From: Fulvia fulva | Taxonomy: Eukaryota > Ascomycota > Dothideomycetes > Mycosphaerellales > Mycosphaerellaceae | Reading direction: 5' to 3' | DNA length: 64,000 nt | Assembly: GCF_020509005.1 (NCBI RefSeq) | Contig: NC_063012.1 | Location: 2,542,001 to 2,606,000 of the forward strand | Shown: positions 33,481-43,261 of the stretch, one piece after another | How positions within the stretch are numbered: position 1 is the first letter of the stretch | Layout: every line of letters begins with the position of its first letter | Notes under the pieces: generated by a model | What the model was told of the DNA's origin: nothing | Databases searched by the model: none | What the model saw: the letters and a program-made list of their open reading frames with translations, nothing else | Program-made: the position numbers and the translations under genes

Positions 33481-33940
33481 TCGACACTAGTAACGAACAA
33501 AATGCGTGCCCGGGCAGGTTTATCGCTAAACTCGTTATAGGAAGGGGTGTATTAGCTTATAAAAGGGAGTAGAGAGATAGCATATTAGATAGCTCTTATA
33601 CGAAGCGAGATTAGTAAGCTACGTAAGTCTAACGAGGCCCTTATATAGCGAAAAGCACGAAAGCGCAAGTATATTCAGTCTAGAGGGTCTCTAACCTTCG
33701 ATAAGGCGTCGCAATTAAAACCTCTAGAGGATACTAGGAGGCAGGAAGTGAGTAGAGAGTTGCTAGATAGTGTTCGGCTAGTACTAAGGCTACGACGCTA
33801 TAAGCGATATAGCGAGTCGGGGCATAACGTACGTACCTATTAAGTAGACTTACTAGATAGCGAAGAATCTGAAGAGGAATTGTCCTCCTAGTAACGATTC
33901 TATAGGATGTCGTCGTATTAAGATACCGTCGTAATTAAAG
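33481..33940 (+). other. Fot1-like 3' region
   Basis: Between the transposase core and the right inverted repeat. The plus strand reads as a degenerate Lys/Arg/Glu-rich tail (e.g. SLKARKRKYIQSRGSLTFDKA-like near 33650-33710) with stops, probably the transposase C-terminus in another frame. No separate feature seen. Confidence 0.4.
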
Positions 33941-34009
33941 TAGAAGTAGTATAGTTCTTAGTAAAAGTGGCCCGCTCGGTAGTATAGCCCGCTCGGTAGT
34001 GAAGCACAT
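33941..34009 (-). repeat. Fot1-like right terminal inverted repeat
   Basis: Inverted copy of 351-419 with the doubled GCCCGCTCGGTAG core at 33970-33998. It is followed by TA (34010-34011). Confidence 0.88.
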
Positions 34010-36846
34010 TATAGAAAGTATATAGTATATACTAGTACTATAACTAGTATATTAGGTAGAAAAGCAAACGTACTCACCCTCTCTAATACTAGCGCCTCCT
34101 CTAAGTTTATTAACCTAAGATTTGTTCGCGTAAATAAAGTCCCTACCTTTAAGCTAGAAAGGCTAAGACGCCTACGTATAGCTAACGGAGCGGCTATACG
34201 ACTGCTTAAAGTAGTACTAATAGACGTTACTATCGGTAGCTATACTAGTTAAGAGCTATACTAAGTTACTAACCTCGATAAGTATGACCTAGTACTAGGT
34301 ATCTCCTAGCTCGAAGAACACGACCCTTTATATAGCTTTAAATACAAGACACTTAGCTTCGAGAAGCCTACCTACTACTAATATTATTACTAGAACGGTA
34401 TGCCTTATACGATTATAATAGAAGGTAGTAAGCCTAAGGCGCTAAAACTAGTACTACCCGAGCTAGAGCCCGATATCTATGTTATTAGCGCGGACGCCTA
34501 TTATTGTATAGCGAAGCAAGCCTAGAAGCGATAAGACTAGCTAGACGCCGATAAGCTCTTCGTACTATAGCCGGAGGATTTCGACGACGAGGAGTATACC
34601 TCTACCTTCGCTATATCGCTAGATAATTTAGAAATTTTTATAAACAGGAACAAGGTATAGAACCCGAAGGCTAAGCTACCGCCCGAATATTACGACCTAG
34701 CCGACGCCTTTAGGTAAAAGAGCGAGTTTAAGCTACCTAAGTACAGCCTATCCGACTATATAATCAACTTAAAACTAGGATTAGAAGCGTAGCGACCCTA
34801 TAAGAAGGCCTTTAGTATAAACCCGGATTAGCTAGTAGTCGTTAAGAAGTTCATTAATAATAGTATAGCTAACGGTACGGTCGAACTATCTAAATTAGAC
34901 ATGTCGTCTCCCGTATTAATTATTAAAAAGCTAGGAGGCGGGCTCCGCGTCTACGTCGACTACCGCACCCTAAATACTATTATAGTTAAGAACCGATACC
35001 TAATACCTCTATAAAGGGAGATACTTAAGCGAGTTTCTAAGGCTAAGTAGTTCACTAAGCTTAACATCGTCGCCGTATTTAATAATATACGTATCCGTAA
35101 GGGGGACGAATAGATAACCGCCTTTATTACTAGGTTTAGATTATACTAGTTCAAGGTCCTTCCGTTCGGCCTCTATAATAGCCCTAGTAGTTAGTAGCGT
35201 AAGATTAACGATATCCTCTAAGAATTCCTAGACGACTTCGCTATAGTATACCTCGATAACGTCCTAATTTATACGGACGGCTCCTTAGATAATTATAGAG
35301 CTTACGTACAAAAGGTCCTATATAGACTACGGGATATAGGGCTACTAGTAGATATCGACAAGTGTGAATTCTACGTCAAACGGATCAAATACCTAGGCCT
35401 TATTATTACGACGGAGGGCGTTAAGATAGACCCTATAAAGATTAAAGCTATTATAAACTAGGAGGTGCCTCGTAACGTTAAGGACGCTCTTACGTTCCTT
35501 AGCTTTACTAGATTCTATAGGAAGTTTATCTACGCCTTCTCTAAAGTAACCGCGTACCTTATAGACCTTACGAAGATAGGTAAAAAGAGCAAAGTCGACG
35601 GTAAGGTAGTCAAGAAGCTACCCTTCGTATAGATCTAATAGTACGATATAGCCTTTAAGGAACTTAAGTAGCGCTTTAGCTAAGTAGGTATACTAGCCTA
35701 TTATTAACTAGGCGAGTAGATTTAGGTAGAAATAGACTCTAGCGACTAGGTCAATATAGGGGTACTATTATAGATAATTAACGGCGTCCTTAGACCCGTA
35801 GCGTTCTACTCGAAGAAGCTTAGTCCGTAAGAATATAACTACGACATTTACGATAAAGAGCTACTAGCTATCGTTAAGGCGTTCAAGGAATAGTAACCGG
35901 AACTTATCGGCGCTATAGACGACAAACTAGTTCGGGTACTTACCGATCACCGTAATCTTAAATAGTTTATAACTACTAAGTAGCTTAACCGGCGCTAGGT
36001 ACGCTAGGCTAAGTTCCTATCCTAGTTTAACTTTAAGATTACCTATCGCCCGGGCGCCTAAGGAACGAAACTAGATAGTCTTACCCGTCGCTCTTAGGAT
36101 ATACCGGCGGGGGTAGACGATACTAGAACGTAGTAATAATAATAGACTATTCTATAACCCTATAACCTAGACATTATTACTTAGTTCGCTATATAAGTAT
36201 AGGACGACCTACTAATAAACTATTAAGTACTATTAATTTACGACTCGGACGATAAATAAGAAGACTACTATACTAGCGATATCGCTACCCCCCGGCGATT
36301 AACCCGCTCCGCCTAGCGAGACGTAATATAGCCGTTACTCGAACTAAACGACGCCGAGGTACGTAGTAACGTCGACTCGGAACTAGATAATAGAGTCCTA
36401 GTCAAAGAGATGCCTAGTAACGAGCAACCTATCGAAAGAAGTATAGAGCCGTTAGACGAACCTACGCTACTAGAGGAACGGGAGTAAACGGAGTTATATA
36501 AAGAAGAACTATATATAGAAGTATATAATAGCCGATCTATAACGATACGTATACTTAAACTAAAGTCCGATCTCTAGTAGGGGATCGCTAACGTATAGCT
36601 ATAATAATAGAAGATTGCCGTACTAGATTACAAAATTATCGCGGATCGACTATACGTCGATAAAGCCTTATATATCCTAGCCTTTTAGAACCTCCGTACC
36701 CGGATAGTACGTAAATACTATAATAGTAGAGTAGCTAGTTACTAAGGTATAGTAAGGACTTTTAATCTACTATAGAGGTAAAACCTCTTCTAGCCTAGTA
36801 TAGTAAGTAACGTCGTAAGATACGTACGATACTACCTATTATATAG
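34010..36846 (+). pseudogene. G2 pol, 5' part: protease, RT, RNase H, integrase zinc domain
   Basis: Order seen on the plus strand: retropepsin near 34085-34310 (NTSASSKFINLRFV, DTGAS-type with Asp-to-Asn, later YDLVLGIS). RT runs over about 34740-35500 (SSPVLIIKKLGGGLRVYVDYRTLN, LPFGLYNSP). In RT the active site YLDD is now YLDN (35249-35260) because GAC became AAC. RNase H is at about 35725-36080 (VEIDSSD, PVAFYSKKLS, KELLAIVKAF). The integrase zinc domain follows at about 36690-36840 (RVASYQGIVRTFNLL, VRYVRYY). A4 inserts right after it. Stops abound. Confidence 0.87.
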
Positions 36847-36920
36847 ATAGATAGATTTGTCATTCCCCTGTTCTAGGACCCTATCCGGCCTATGCAGGTA
36901 TATATCTATTGTTATGTACA

Positions 36921-36949
36921 AAGGGAAACCCGAATAGGTGAAAACCCTT
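36921..36949 (-). other. A4 3' UTR hairpin
   Basis: AAGGG/CCCTT outer stem, ACC/GGT inner stem, as in A1. It lies about 70 nt upstream of the tail. Confidence 0.6.
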
Positions 36950-37019
36950 CCCGCCCCCGACTACTCCTTGTCTAGATTAGCTTTCCCTCTGAACGTACGT
37001 AGTCCATGTCACTACCCCG

Positions 37020-40000
37020 TTAGCCCCCGCTCCTAGCCGGTCTCGTCGCGCTGCGTCGTGTCCTCTCTTCCTGCACTGCTCCTACTAGGCGGTACTGTTC
37101 TAGCCAGCCCTTCTCTAGTATCCAGTTCGTAATGCGCCGTAGGTCTTCAGCGTTGTTAAGAAGTGCCCCAATCGTCCGGTTCCTCGCCTTTGCCATCCAC
37201 TCCCCCCTTCCTAGCGACCACCTCGGACAGACGAGGAGTGCGTGCCGTACGTTCTGGGAGCGATAGCCGCAGGGGCAGCTAGTATTCGTGTATCCTGGAA
37301 CCTTCCTCCATGATAGGTACCCCTGGAGGCCGATGTGTTCGCTTCGCAGTTGGGTTGCTATGCTACTCTGTGCCCTCGTAAGGCGGTAGTGGATGAGCTT
37401 CGGGGGGTGCTTGACCGCGGATTTTGTAGCTGACCATTCCTTAGGTTGTCCCGCTGGCTGAGGGCGTCCACTATGCCCTACAACCTGGTTGTTCCACCTC
37501 TCTTTCCATAGTTGCTCTACAAACGATTTCTCACCTTCCCATTGTGTTGCTAGCTGTTCGTCCCTTGCCCGGTAGTTCGGCTCGTTTCCGGGTCGAATGC
37601 CCTTGTGCGCTGGTACTGATTCGCGGGCCCTTGCGACTGCACTGGCGATGACCTTCTGTACTGGGTACTGTGCCGACTTGCCTAAGTAGGAGGTCCGTAG
37701 TCCCTGGATGTATAGGTCGATCGGCGGTATAGCGGTCTCGTGCTCAAGCATCCTCGTTGGTGTCGACTTATATGCCCCGGTGACCTTCCTTAGGCATTGG
37801 TTTTGGATCTTCGCTAGCGGCGCGACGAGTCCCTTCGATGGGCAGGCCCTCTCGCCTAAGGACCACACTTGGCTGCCATAGGTAAGGACTGGCCGTACAA
37901 TAGCCGTATATAGAAGTCGTGACTGCCGGAAGTCCGCCCCCCATGTGGACGCAGTGAGCCTCTGGCATGATGCCATATTCTGTTCAGCTTTCCGTAATAT
38001 TGCCTGTACGTGCTTCCTCCACCGTAGCGCCGGGTCCACCCATAGTCCGAGGATCCTGAGCTGATTTGCCGGGTTAGTCGTGTGCCCCTGTATCTGGATA
38101 GAAGCTTGCATATTGTGGAACCGTGGCCGGCGCGTAAAGTGTATCAGATTGTACTTTTCTGGGGCAAACCGAGCCCCGTGCCTCCTAGCCCAGTCCTCGC
38201 AGATCTTGTGCTTCTCTTCTAGTAGCCTACAGTTCTCCTCAGTCGAGGAAGACCACGCTAGGATGTTTGTGTCGTCTACGAAGCCGCTCGCAGCGGTGTT
38301 CTGGGATTCTAGGGCTGGGAGCAGCGTCGCCATAAAGAAGAGGAACAGAATAGGTGCTAGCGTTGAGCCTTGCGGGATTCCAGTGTGGACTGCTTGAAAT
38401 GGGCTTCTGTACTGGCCGACCAGGATCGACGTACTGCGGTTTTGGAGGTAGGACCGTACGAAGTTGACAAGCCACTCAGGGAGTCCTTTCGACCTTAGGA
38501 TGTAGAGAAGCCGCGGGTGTGACACGTAGTCGAAGGCTCCCGATATGTCTAGGCTAAGTAAGGAAGCCACCTTGTCCCTATTCTTATACCAGATGGCCTT
38601 TACCTGAGAGGTGATAAGTTCCATCGCGGATAGCGTCGATCGCTGTGGGCGCGCACCCATCTGGGTGTCCGGGAGTAGGGAGTGTTCCTCTGCCGCCTCG
38701 GAGAGTCTCGTTGCAACCAGCTTCTCAAGCGCCTTCCCAAGAGTGTTAAGGAGCGCAATTGGGCGGTACGACTTCACCTGCGTATAGTCTTCCTTCTGCG
38801 GCTTGCGTAGGACCACTGTCGTCGATTGTTTAAAAGCTATCGGGTGGTATCCGGTCTGTAGGCAGGCGTTGAAGATCGCTGCAACTGCTGGGGCTAGTTG
38901 ATCTCTACACTTCTTTAGTAGCTCGTTTGGGATCCCATCCGGCCCCGGGGCTTTCTTCGCCGGCAACTTCCTCAGCACAGCGGTAACTTCTCCCTCGGAC
39001 ACCTCCTGTTGGACCGCGATGCTAGGGGCTAGGGGAGTAGAGCTGTTTATGTCGCTTAGATCAGCCTCGACTGGGGGTGGGAAGAACTTGCTAGCCAGTA
39101 GACGCGCCTTGGCCTCGGGGTCGCTAACCGGGCCACTAGGCGATTGTAGCGCTGGGATAGAGAAGGAGGGGCCCTGTGTAGGGTCCTGTCGGGCCCATTT
39201 CGCTAGCTTCCACATCCTCTCTGGCTTGCCGGCGATTTCTTCCACTGTGGCCCTCCAGCCGACTGCTTTCTCCCTCCGTATTATGGCTTTCTTCTGTTGG
39301 CATGCCTCCCTGTATACGTTCCAGGCCTCCTCGCTATGGCTGCTCGTCCACACCCGGCGGGCTCTCCTTGCTTCTCTTACTACCGCAGTGCACTCCGGCG
39401 TCCAGTATGGTTTGGACCATGTCGTTGGTTGGGCAAGCGGAACGTGAAGTGAGGTCGCTTTTCTTATTTCGTCTGTCAACCCCTGGACTGCTTCGTCTAT
39501 CTCGTCTTTACTGTTGTATTGCTGCTGCGCGATCTGGACTAGCCTCTTGGAGTCATCGAGGTACGCCTGGATGTTGGCCCAGTGGGCCTTTCCCCAGTTT
39601 GGCTTAGGGGTTCTCGCTGGTGTGCGTTGTATCTGTGTCGCAATAGAGGTCCTGACTGGCATGTGGTCTGACGACGCCTCGAGTTCATGTTCGATCCCAC
39701 AGTAGGTTACCGTGTGGTAGTGGCTATCTGAGATCCAGGAGAGGTCGATCGTGCCTTGGAGTCCCCCTCTCTTCCAGGTGCCCAGGTCCTTCGGGGTATT
39801 GAGGGCAATTGCGTTGCTCGCCATCAAGTCGAGTACTTCGTCGGCTATAGGGTGCGGCTGCATAAGGCTTTCCCAGGAAGGGTGGTGTATGTTGAAGTCT
39901 CCTACTACGATGTGGCACCCTTGTCTCTTGAGCGCACTGTCTAGGTGTCTGCAGACCCCTAGGTCGCGGCTAGACCTCGAGGCTGGCGGTTGCATGTATA

Positions 40001-40337
40001 GGTTGTGTATCCAGGTGCTACCCACGTGGAGGGAGGTAATATCGCCCCCGCCTTCTTCGTCTGCGTAGTACACTACCTCCCAGTCGGATTCTAGTATGTC
40101 CTTGCTGACATAGAAGCACGTGCGGGGTCTGCCGTCGCCTCGTAGGCATGTCGTGTAGCCTGGTGACTTGCAGGTCGTTGGTCTCTTATGGTGCGGGTTA
40201 ATCCATGGCTCCTGGATTGCAAGGACGTGGTGGACGCGCGGGTCCGCCTCGTGTAGGAAATGGTTCTGGACTATATCCTTGCTATGGTTGACGTTATACT
40301 GGATGATGCTAAGCGTGTCGAGGCTAGTCATCGGCAT
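37020..40337 (-). CDS. A4 ORF2: endonuclease-reverse transcriptase (1105 aa)
   Basis: The element's replication enzyme: it nicks target DNA and copies its RNA onto the nick. I chose the first ATG of the frame (40337); the frame is open 6 nt further to a TTG, and a second ATG lies at 40331. Domains: APE-type endonuclease 1-240 (Asn15, Glu43, GDFN with Asp147/Asn149, SSDH with Asp224/His225). RT spans about 440-760 (APGPDGIPNELLK, SYRPIALLN, SLDISGAFD with Asp597, GIPQGS with Gln656, GFVDDTN with Asp688/Asp689). A C-terminal CPCG-X7-H-X4-C finger sits near 1021-1037. No IYTDGS-like RNase H motif is visible, unlike classical Tad1. No stop, no indel. Confidence 0.95.
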   Translation of the reverse strand: MPMTSLDTLSIIQYNVNHSKDIVQNHFLHEADPRVHHVLAIQEPWINPHHKRPTTCKSPGYTTCLRGDGRPRTCFYVSKDILESDWEVVYYADEEGGGDITSLHVGSTWIHNLYMQPPASRSSRDLGVCRHLDSALKRQGCHIVVGDFNIHHPSWESLMQPHPIADEVLDLMASNAIALNTPKDLGTWKRGGLQGTIDLSWISDSHYHTVTYCGIEHELEASSDHMPVRTSIATQIQRTPARTPKPNWGKAHWANIQAYLDDSKRLVQIAQQQYNSKDEIDEAVQGLTDEIRKATSLHVPLAQPTTWSKPYWTPECTAVVREARRARRVWTSSHSEEAWNVYREACQQKKAIIRREKAVGWRATVEEIAGKPERMWKLAKWARQDPTQGPSFSIPALQSPSGPVSDPEAKARLLASKFFPPPVEADLSDINSSTPLAPSIAVQQEVSEGEVTAVLRKLPAKKAPGPDGIPNELLKKCRDQLAPAVAAIFNACLQTGYHPIAFKQSTTVVLRKPQKEDYTQVKSYRPIALLNTLGKALEKLVATRLSEAAEEHSLLPDTQMGARPQRSTLSAMELITSQVKAIWYKNRDKVASLLSLDISGAFDYVSHPRLLYILRSKGLPEWLVNFVRSYLQNRSTSILVGQYRSPFQAVHTGIPQGSTLAPILFLFFMATLLPALESQNTAASGFVDDTNILAWSSSTEENCRLLEEKHKICEDWARRHGARFAPEKYNLIHFTRRPRFHNMQASIQIQGHTTNPANQLRILGLWVDPALRWRKHVQAILRKAEQNMASCQRLTASTWGADFRQSRLLYTAIVRPVLTYGSQVWSLGERACPSKGLVAPLAKIQNQCLRKVTGAYKSTPTRMLEHETAIPPIDLYIQGLRTSYLGKSAQYPVQKVIASAVARARESVPAHKGIRPGNEPNYRARDEQLATQWEGEKSFVEQLWKERWNNQVVGHSGRPQPAGQPKEWSATKSAVKHPPKLIHYRLTRAQSSIATQLRSEHIGLQGYLSWRKVPGYTNTSCPCGYRSQNVRHALLVCPRWSLGRGEWMAKARNRTIGALLNNAEDLRRITNWILEKGWLEQYRLVGAVQEERTRRSATRPARSGG

Positions 40338-41601
40338 CGACAATCATTTCCTCTGTATCGTCCTGTGTCCTACTGCCCTGTGCGTCCTGGTCTACGCCTA
40401 TCGGCTGTGTACTAAAGGGGAGCCGGGCCTGGTTAGATTCCCTCGCCGCAGCTAGCAGAGCACGTGGCCTCCCGTACGCCCTAGGCTGCGCATCCTTTAC
40501 ATCGTTCTCGGCCCTAGGGCGCTTGTGCCCGACCGCCGCTAGTTGGTTCCGGTGTGGGCTAGCCTCACGGTCGCCGTAGAATCTTGGGGCGACGGTTCTG
40601 TTTGTGATTGCCTTGTTTTTCGCTAGTTTCCGCTGTGGGCATTCCGCACTATACGATGGGTAGTGCCCCGGACAGTTCGCGCACCGTCTCGTAGTCGATG
40701 TACAGTCCCTAGACATATGGTCTCCTGCACAGTTCGAGCAGGCCTGCTTGTTTGTGCACGTGTAGGTTTGGTGTCCATACTGTTGGCATTTGAAGCATTG
40801 GAGGACACGAAAGGATGAGGAGTGCTTTTCTACTGTCTTGAGGCTGTATTGCCAGACCAGGCCTTGTTCTATCGCTAGATCCGCCGCTTTCGCGTCTTGT
40901 AGCCATACTATTAGCGCCGAGGCCTTCTTGCCTTCTGGCCATTTCCTATGGAGCCAAGTCGCCTTCTGGATTGGAGAGTTAAGAGTGACCGGGTTGTCCT
41001 CTTGGAGAGCGCGTAGGTGACCCTGGTTGGTTGGGTCAAACTCCTTAGGCATGTCGTGGACTAGGATCGTGAATTGTTTCGTTGAGACCTTCGCTGATGC
41101 CGCAACCTTAGATGCCCACTGTGGCTGTGCCTCTAGGTGCCTCCTAGCAGTAGCAGAGCTAGTATAGATCTGTAGAGTGCCGTTGGACTGTTGGTTCACT
41201 GCGACCACCCCTGGTTGGTTGATTCGTTGGGCGAGCTCCTTGTTCGATAGCTTCGCAACTTCGGCCTGGTCTTCCTTTGCTGCAATGCGGATCGTAACTG
41301 CATCGTGCGTTGGGCGGGGGCCTGGTATCGATGCCGCGACCGATGCCCAGCTATGGGGGTGTTGATTCCGGGTGGCCTTGCTAATCGCCTGGGACGTCGT
41401 CCTCATTTCTTGTTGCCCTCGGTGATACGATAGTACAAGCGCCGTGCGTAGCTGAGTGATCATTACCTGTAGAGACCGGTAAGGGAGCTGATCGTTAGTT
41501 TCCATGCTTTTTGCGTCCTCTATAAGTTGCTGCCAGTTGTCTTGGGGGGGCTTCGCCTGTAGGGCCGTAGGCGCCGTTAGTGCCGTAGCCTGGGCTGCCA
41601 T
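40324..41601 (-). CDS. A4 ORF1: Gag-like RNA-binding protein (425 aa)
   Basis: ATG at 41601, TAG ending at 40324. Residues 1-80 are helical and polar; about 95-255 form a moderately conserved region also present in family B ORF1 (SWASVAA / TWATVAA, TKQFTILVHDMP / HQQYTVIAHGVP). Three zinc knuckles follow at 269-282, 288-300 and 307-321, then a basic segment and an acidic C-terminus. This layout is that of Tad1-type ORF1p, which coats element RNA. ORF2 starts within its last codons in another frame, pointing to reinitiation or a scanning-dependent ORF2 start. Confidence 0.93.
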   Translation of the reverse strand: MAAQATALTAPTALQAKPPQDNWQQLIEDAKSMETNDQLPYRSLQVMITQLRTALVLSYHRGQQEMRTTSQAISKATRNQHPHSWASVAASIPGPRPTHDAVTIRIAAKEDQAEVAKLSNKELAQRINQPGVVAVNQQSNGTLQIYTSSATARRHLEAQPQWASKVAASAKVSTKQFTILVHDMPKEFDPTNQGHLRALQEDNPVTLNSPIQKATWLHRKWPEGKKASALIVWLQDAKAADLAIEQGLVWQYSLKTVEKHSSSFRVLQCFKCQQYGHQTYTCTNKQACSNCAGDHMSRDCTSTTRRCANCPGHYPSYSAECPQRKLAKNKAITNRTVAPRFYGDREASPHRNQLAAVGHKRPRAENDVKDAQPRAYGRPRALLAAARESNQARLPFSTQPIGVDQDAQGSRTQDDTEEMIVDADD

Positions 41602-41820
41602 TGCCTAGGAGTTGCCTAATGTAGCTAGGCACCTCCGCGGCGTTTGGAGCTGAAGAAACAGGGTGAAGAGAGCTTCAAGCTGTCCAGATTGAATGAGGTA
41701 GAACTCCCTCAGTCCTAGGGGCAGTGGCCTGCTTTTTATATCGTTGGAATGGCCTTGATAAGAGCTTTCGAATGTGTCGTGTTTTGGCGCAGAGATCGAT
41801 GATTCCCTCTCTTCCGCGAT
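41602..41820 (-). promoter_or_regulatory. A4 5' UTR
   Basis: About 219 bp before ORF1, shared with A1 to GATTCCCTCTCTT (about 41813), then 7 bp of private sequence before the duplication. Presumed internal promoter; no motif is recognised. Confidence 0.5.
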
Positions 41821-43246
41821 CTACCTATTATATAGGCGCTCGACTCTATTAAGACTAATAAAGTAAGGCACCCTATCCCTATACTATACACCCGGTTACG
41901 AATAGAAGTATATCGTAGTAGACTTTATTGTCGACCTACCCGCTAGTAAAGATCCCGATACTAGACTAATCTATAAATATATTATAATAGTTACTAATAT
42001 ACTAATTAAACGCGTACGGCTACTCCCTACTAATGACTTAAACGCTAAGCACGCCGCTACCTTGTTCTATAAGTATATATTCCCCGTATACGGCCTACCG
42101 GAGGTGGTCGTAAGCGATAGAGGTACGTAATTTATTAGCGCGCTCTTCCGTAGACTCTACGTAAGGCTGAGTATCTACTAAAATCTTTCTATAGCCTTCT
42201 ATCTAGAAGCGGATAGGTAATTAGAACGTATAAACTAAGTACTCGAATAGTATATCCGCGCCTATACTAACTATTAATAAGATAACTAGGTCGAGTTACT
42301 ACCCGACCCCGAGTTCGCCCTTTATAATTCCGAGTCTATAAGTACCGGAATGACTCTATTCTTCGCCGACTCTAGCCGCTACCCGCGGATAGAGTTTAGT
42401 AGCCTAGCTAAACTATAAGTTATAGCTCGGAAATTACCTAACGTCAAGGCCGCTAACGTATGAGTTAATAATATATAAGATACTTAAGTACAAATATAGC
42501 GGGTACTCGAGTCTATACGCCGCGACCGCCTAGACGAGCTACGCGACGTATATACTTTTACGTAAGTATAAACGGCTAAAGCCGTAAATACGCGGCGAGC
42601 GCTAGTACCTACCTACTAGCCTAACGATATAGTTCTACTAGATACCTATAACATAAAGACTATACGCCTAAGTAAGAAACTCGATTATAAGTTCCTTAGA
42701 CCGTTTCGAGTCCTTAGGGCCGTAGGTAGACGCTCGTATAAATTCGAGCTTAGCGATAGGATATAAATCTATAACGTATTCTATACGAGTAAGTTACGCC
42801 GCGTAGTAACCGAAGGGATACCTAGATAACGTAAACTACTACTAGCGCCCGTAATCGTCGAACGCGAAGGCTAGGTATTAGAGGAACACGAAGTAGAGGA
42901 TCTAGTAGATTCTAAGATTAGGTATAACGATATATAGTATATAGTTATTAAGAAGGATCGTATACGGAGCTTAGCTAAGTAGTTAGCCGTACTACCTAGA
43001 TATAAAGAACTCGTAATTACGTTCTACTAGCGATACCTAGATAAACCTAAGCCTACCTTCGACGGACTCGATTAGCCGGTAACTTAATACGGGCTAGGGC
43101 TAATCCTCGGACCGTATATATAAACGCGGTATAACTATAGCTTCCTCGATAAAGCTCTCGAAACTAGTACCGGCATAAGTACTAGTAATAGCCCTCTATA
43201 CGCTCCGACTATTAAACGTAGAAACGTCGTAGGAGCTCCTTATTCG
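41821..43246 (+). pseudogene. G2 integrase core, C-terminal domain and chromodomain
   Basis: Continues from 36846. The first catalytic Asp is in IVVDFIVDLP (about 41910-41945), the second in VVVSDRGT (about 42105-42130), and the Glu in ERINQVLEQYIRAY-like sequence (about 42225-42265). The C-terminal domain has DIVLLDTYNIKT and KLDYKFLRPFRVL (about 42625-42710), then YKFELSDRI and VFYTSKLRRV. A chromodomain-like segment follows at about 42880-43075 (EVEDLVDSKIRYNDI, YIVIKKDR, ELVITFY, then DKPKPTFDGLD). Chromodomains of chromoviruses bind methylated histone H3. RIP stops are present. Confidence 0.83.
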
Positions 43247-43261
43247 AGAAGGGGGGGGTAC
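43247..43261 (+). other. G2 polypurine tract
   Basis: GAGAAGGGGGGGGTA-C immediately before the presumed LTR start. It has the same layout as G1, with GTAC adjoining TG. Confidence 0.75.

Larger units (their letters stand above)
351..34009 (+). mobile_element. Fot1/pogo-like DNA transposon, split by G1
   Basis: A Tc1-mariner superfamily (pogo/Fot1 branch) transposon flanked by TA duplications (349-350 and 34010-34011). It has about 69-bp terminal inverted repeats and encodes one transposase. Removing G1 (1319-33107 plus one TCTGT/TCTAT copy) leaves roughly 1.86 kb, the usual Fot1 size. It lies inside G2 between Gag and protease. Stop codons throughout the transposase (TAG/TAA at former Trp/Gln codons) show it was RIP-mutated. 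Confidence 0.88.
36847..41820 (-). mobile_element. A4: intact full-length family A LINE (Tad1-like), candidate active copy
   Basis: A minus-strand LINE inserted between the zinc domain and catalytic core of the G2 integrase, with a perfect 15-bp duplication CTACCTATTATATAG (36832-36846 and 41821-41835). ORF1 and ORF2 are both fully open. The 3' hairpin and (GATA)n tail (36847-36855, plus strand) are present. It retains normal CpA/TpG throughout, unlike everything around it. This is the only copy in the window with complete coding capacity. Confidence 0.95.

Noticed and set aside
40338..40343. Extending A4 ORF2 to start at 40343
   Set aside because: The codon there is TTG, not ATG; in a eukaryotic element the ATG at 40337 (or 40331) is the likelier start.
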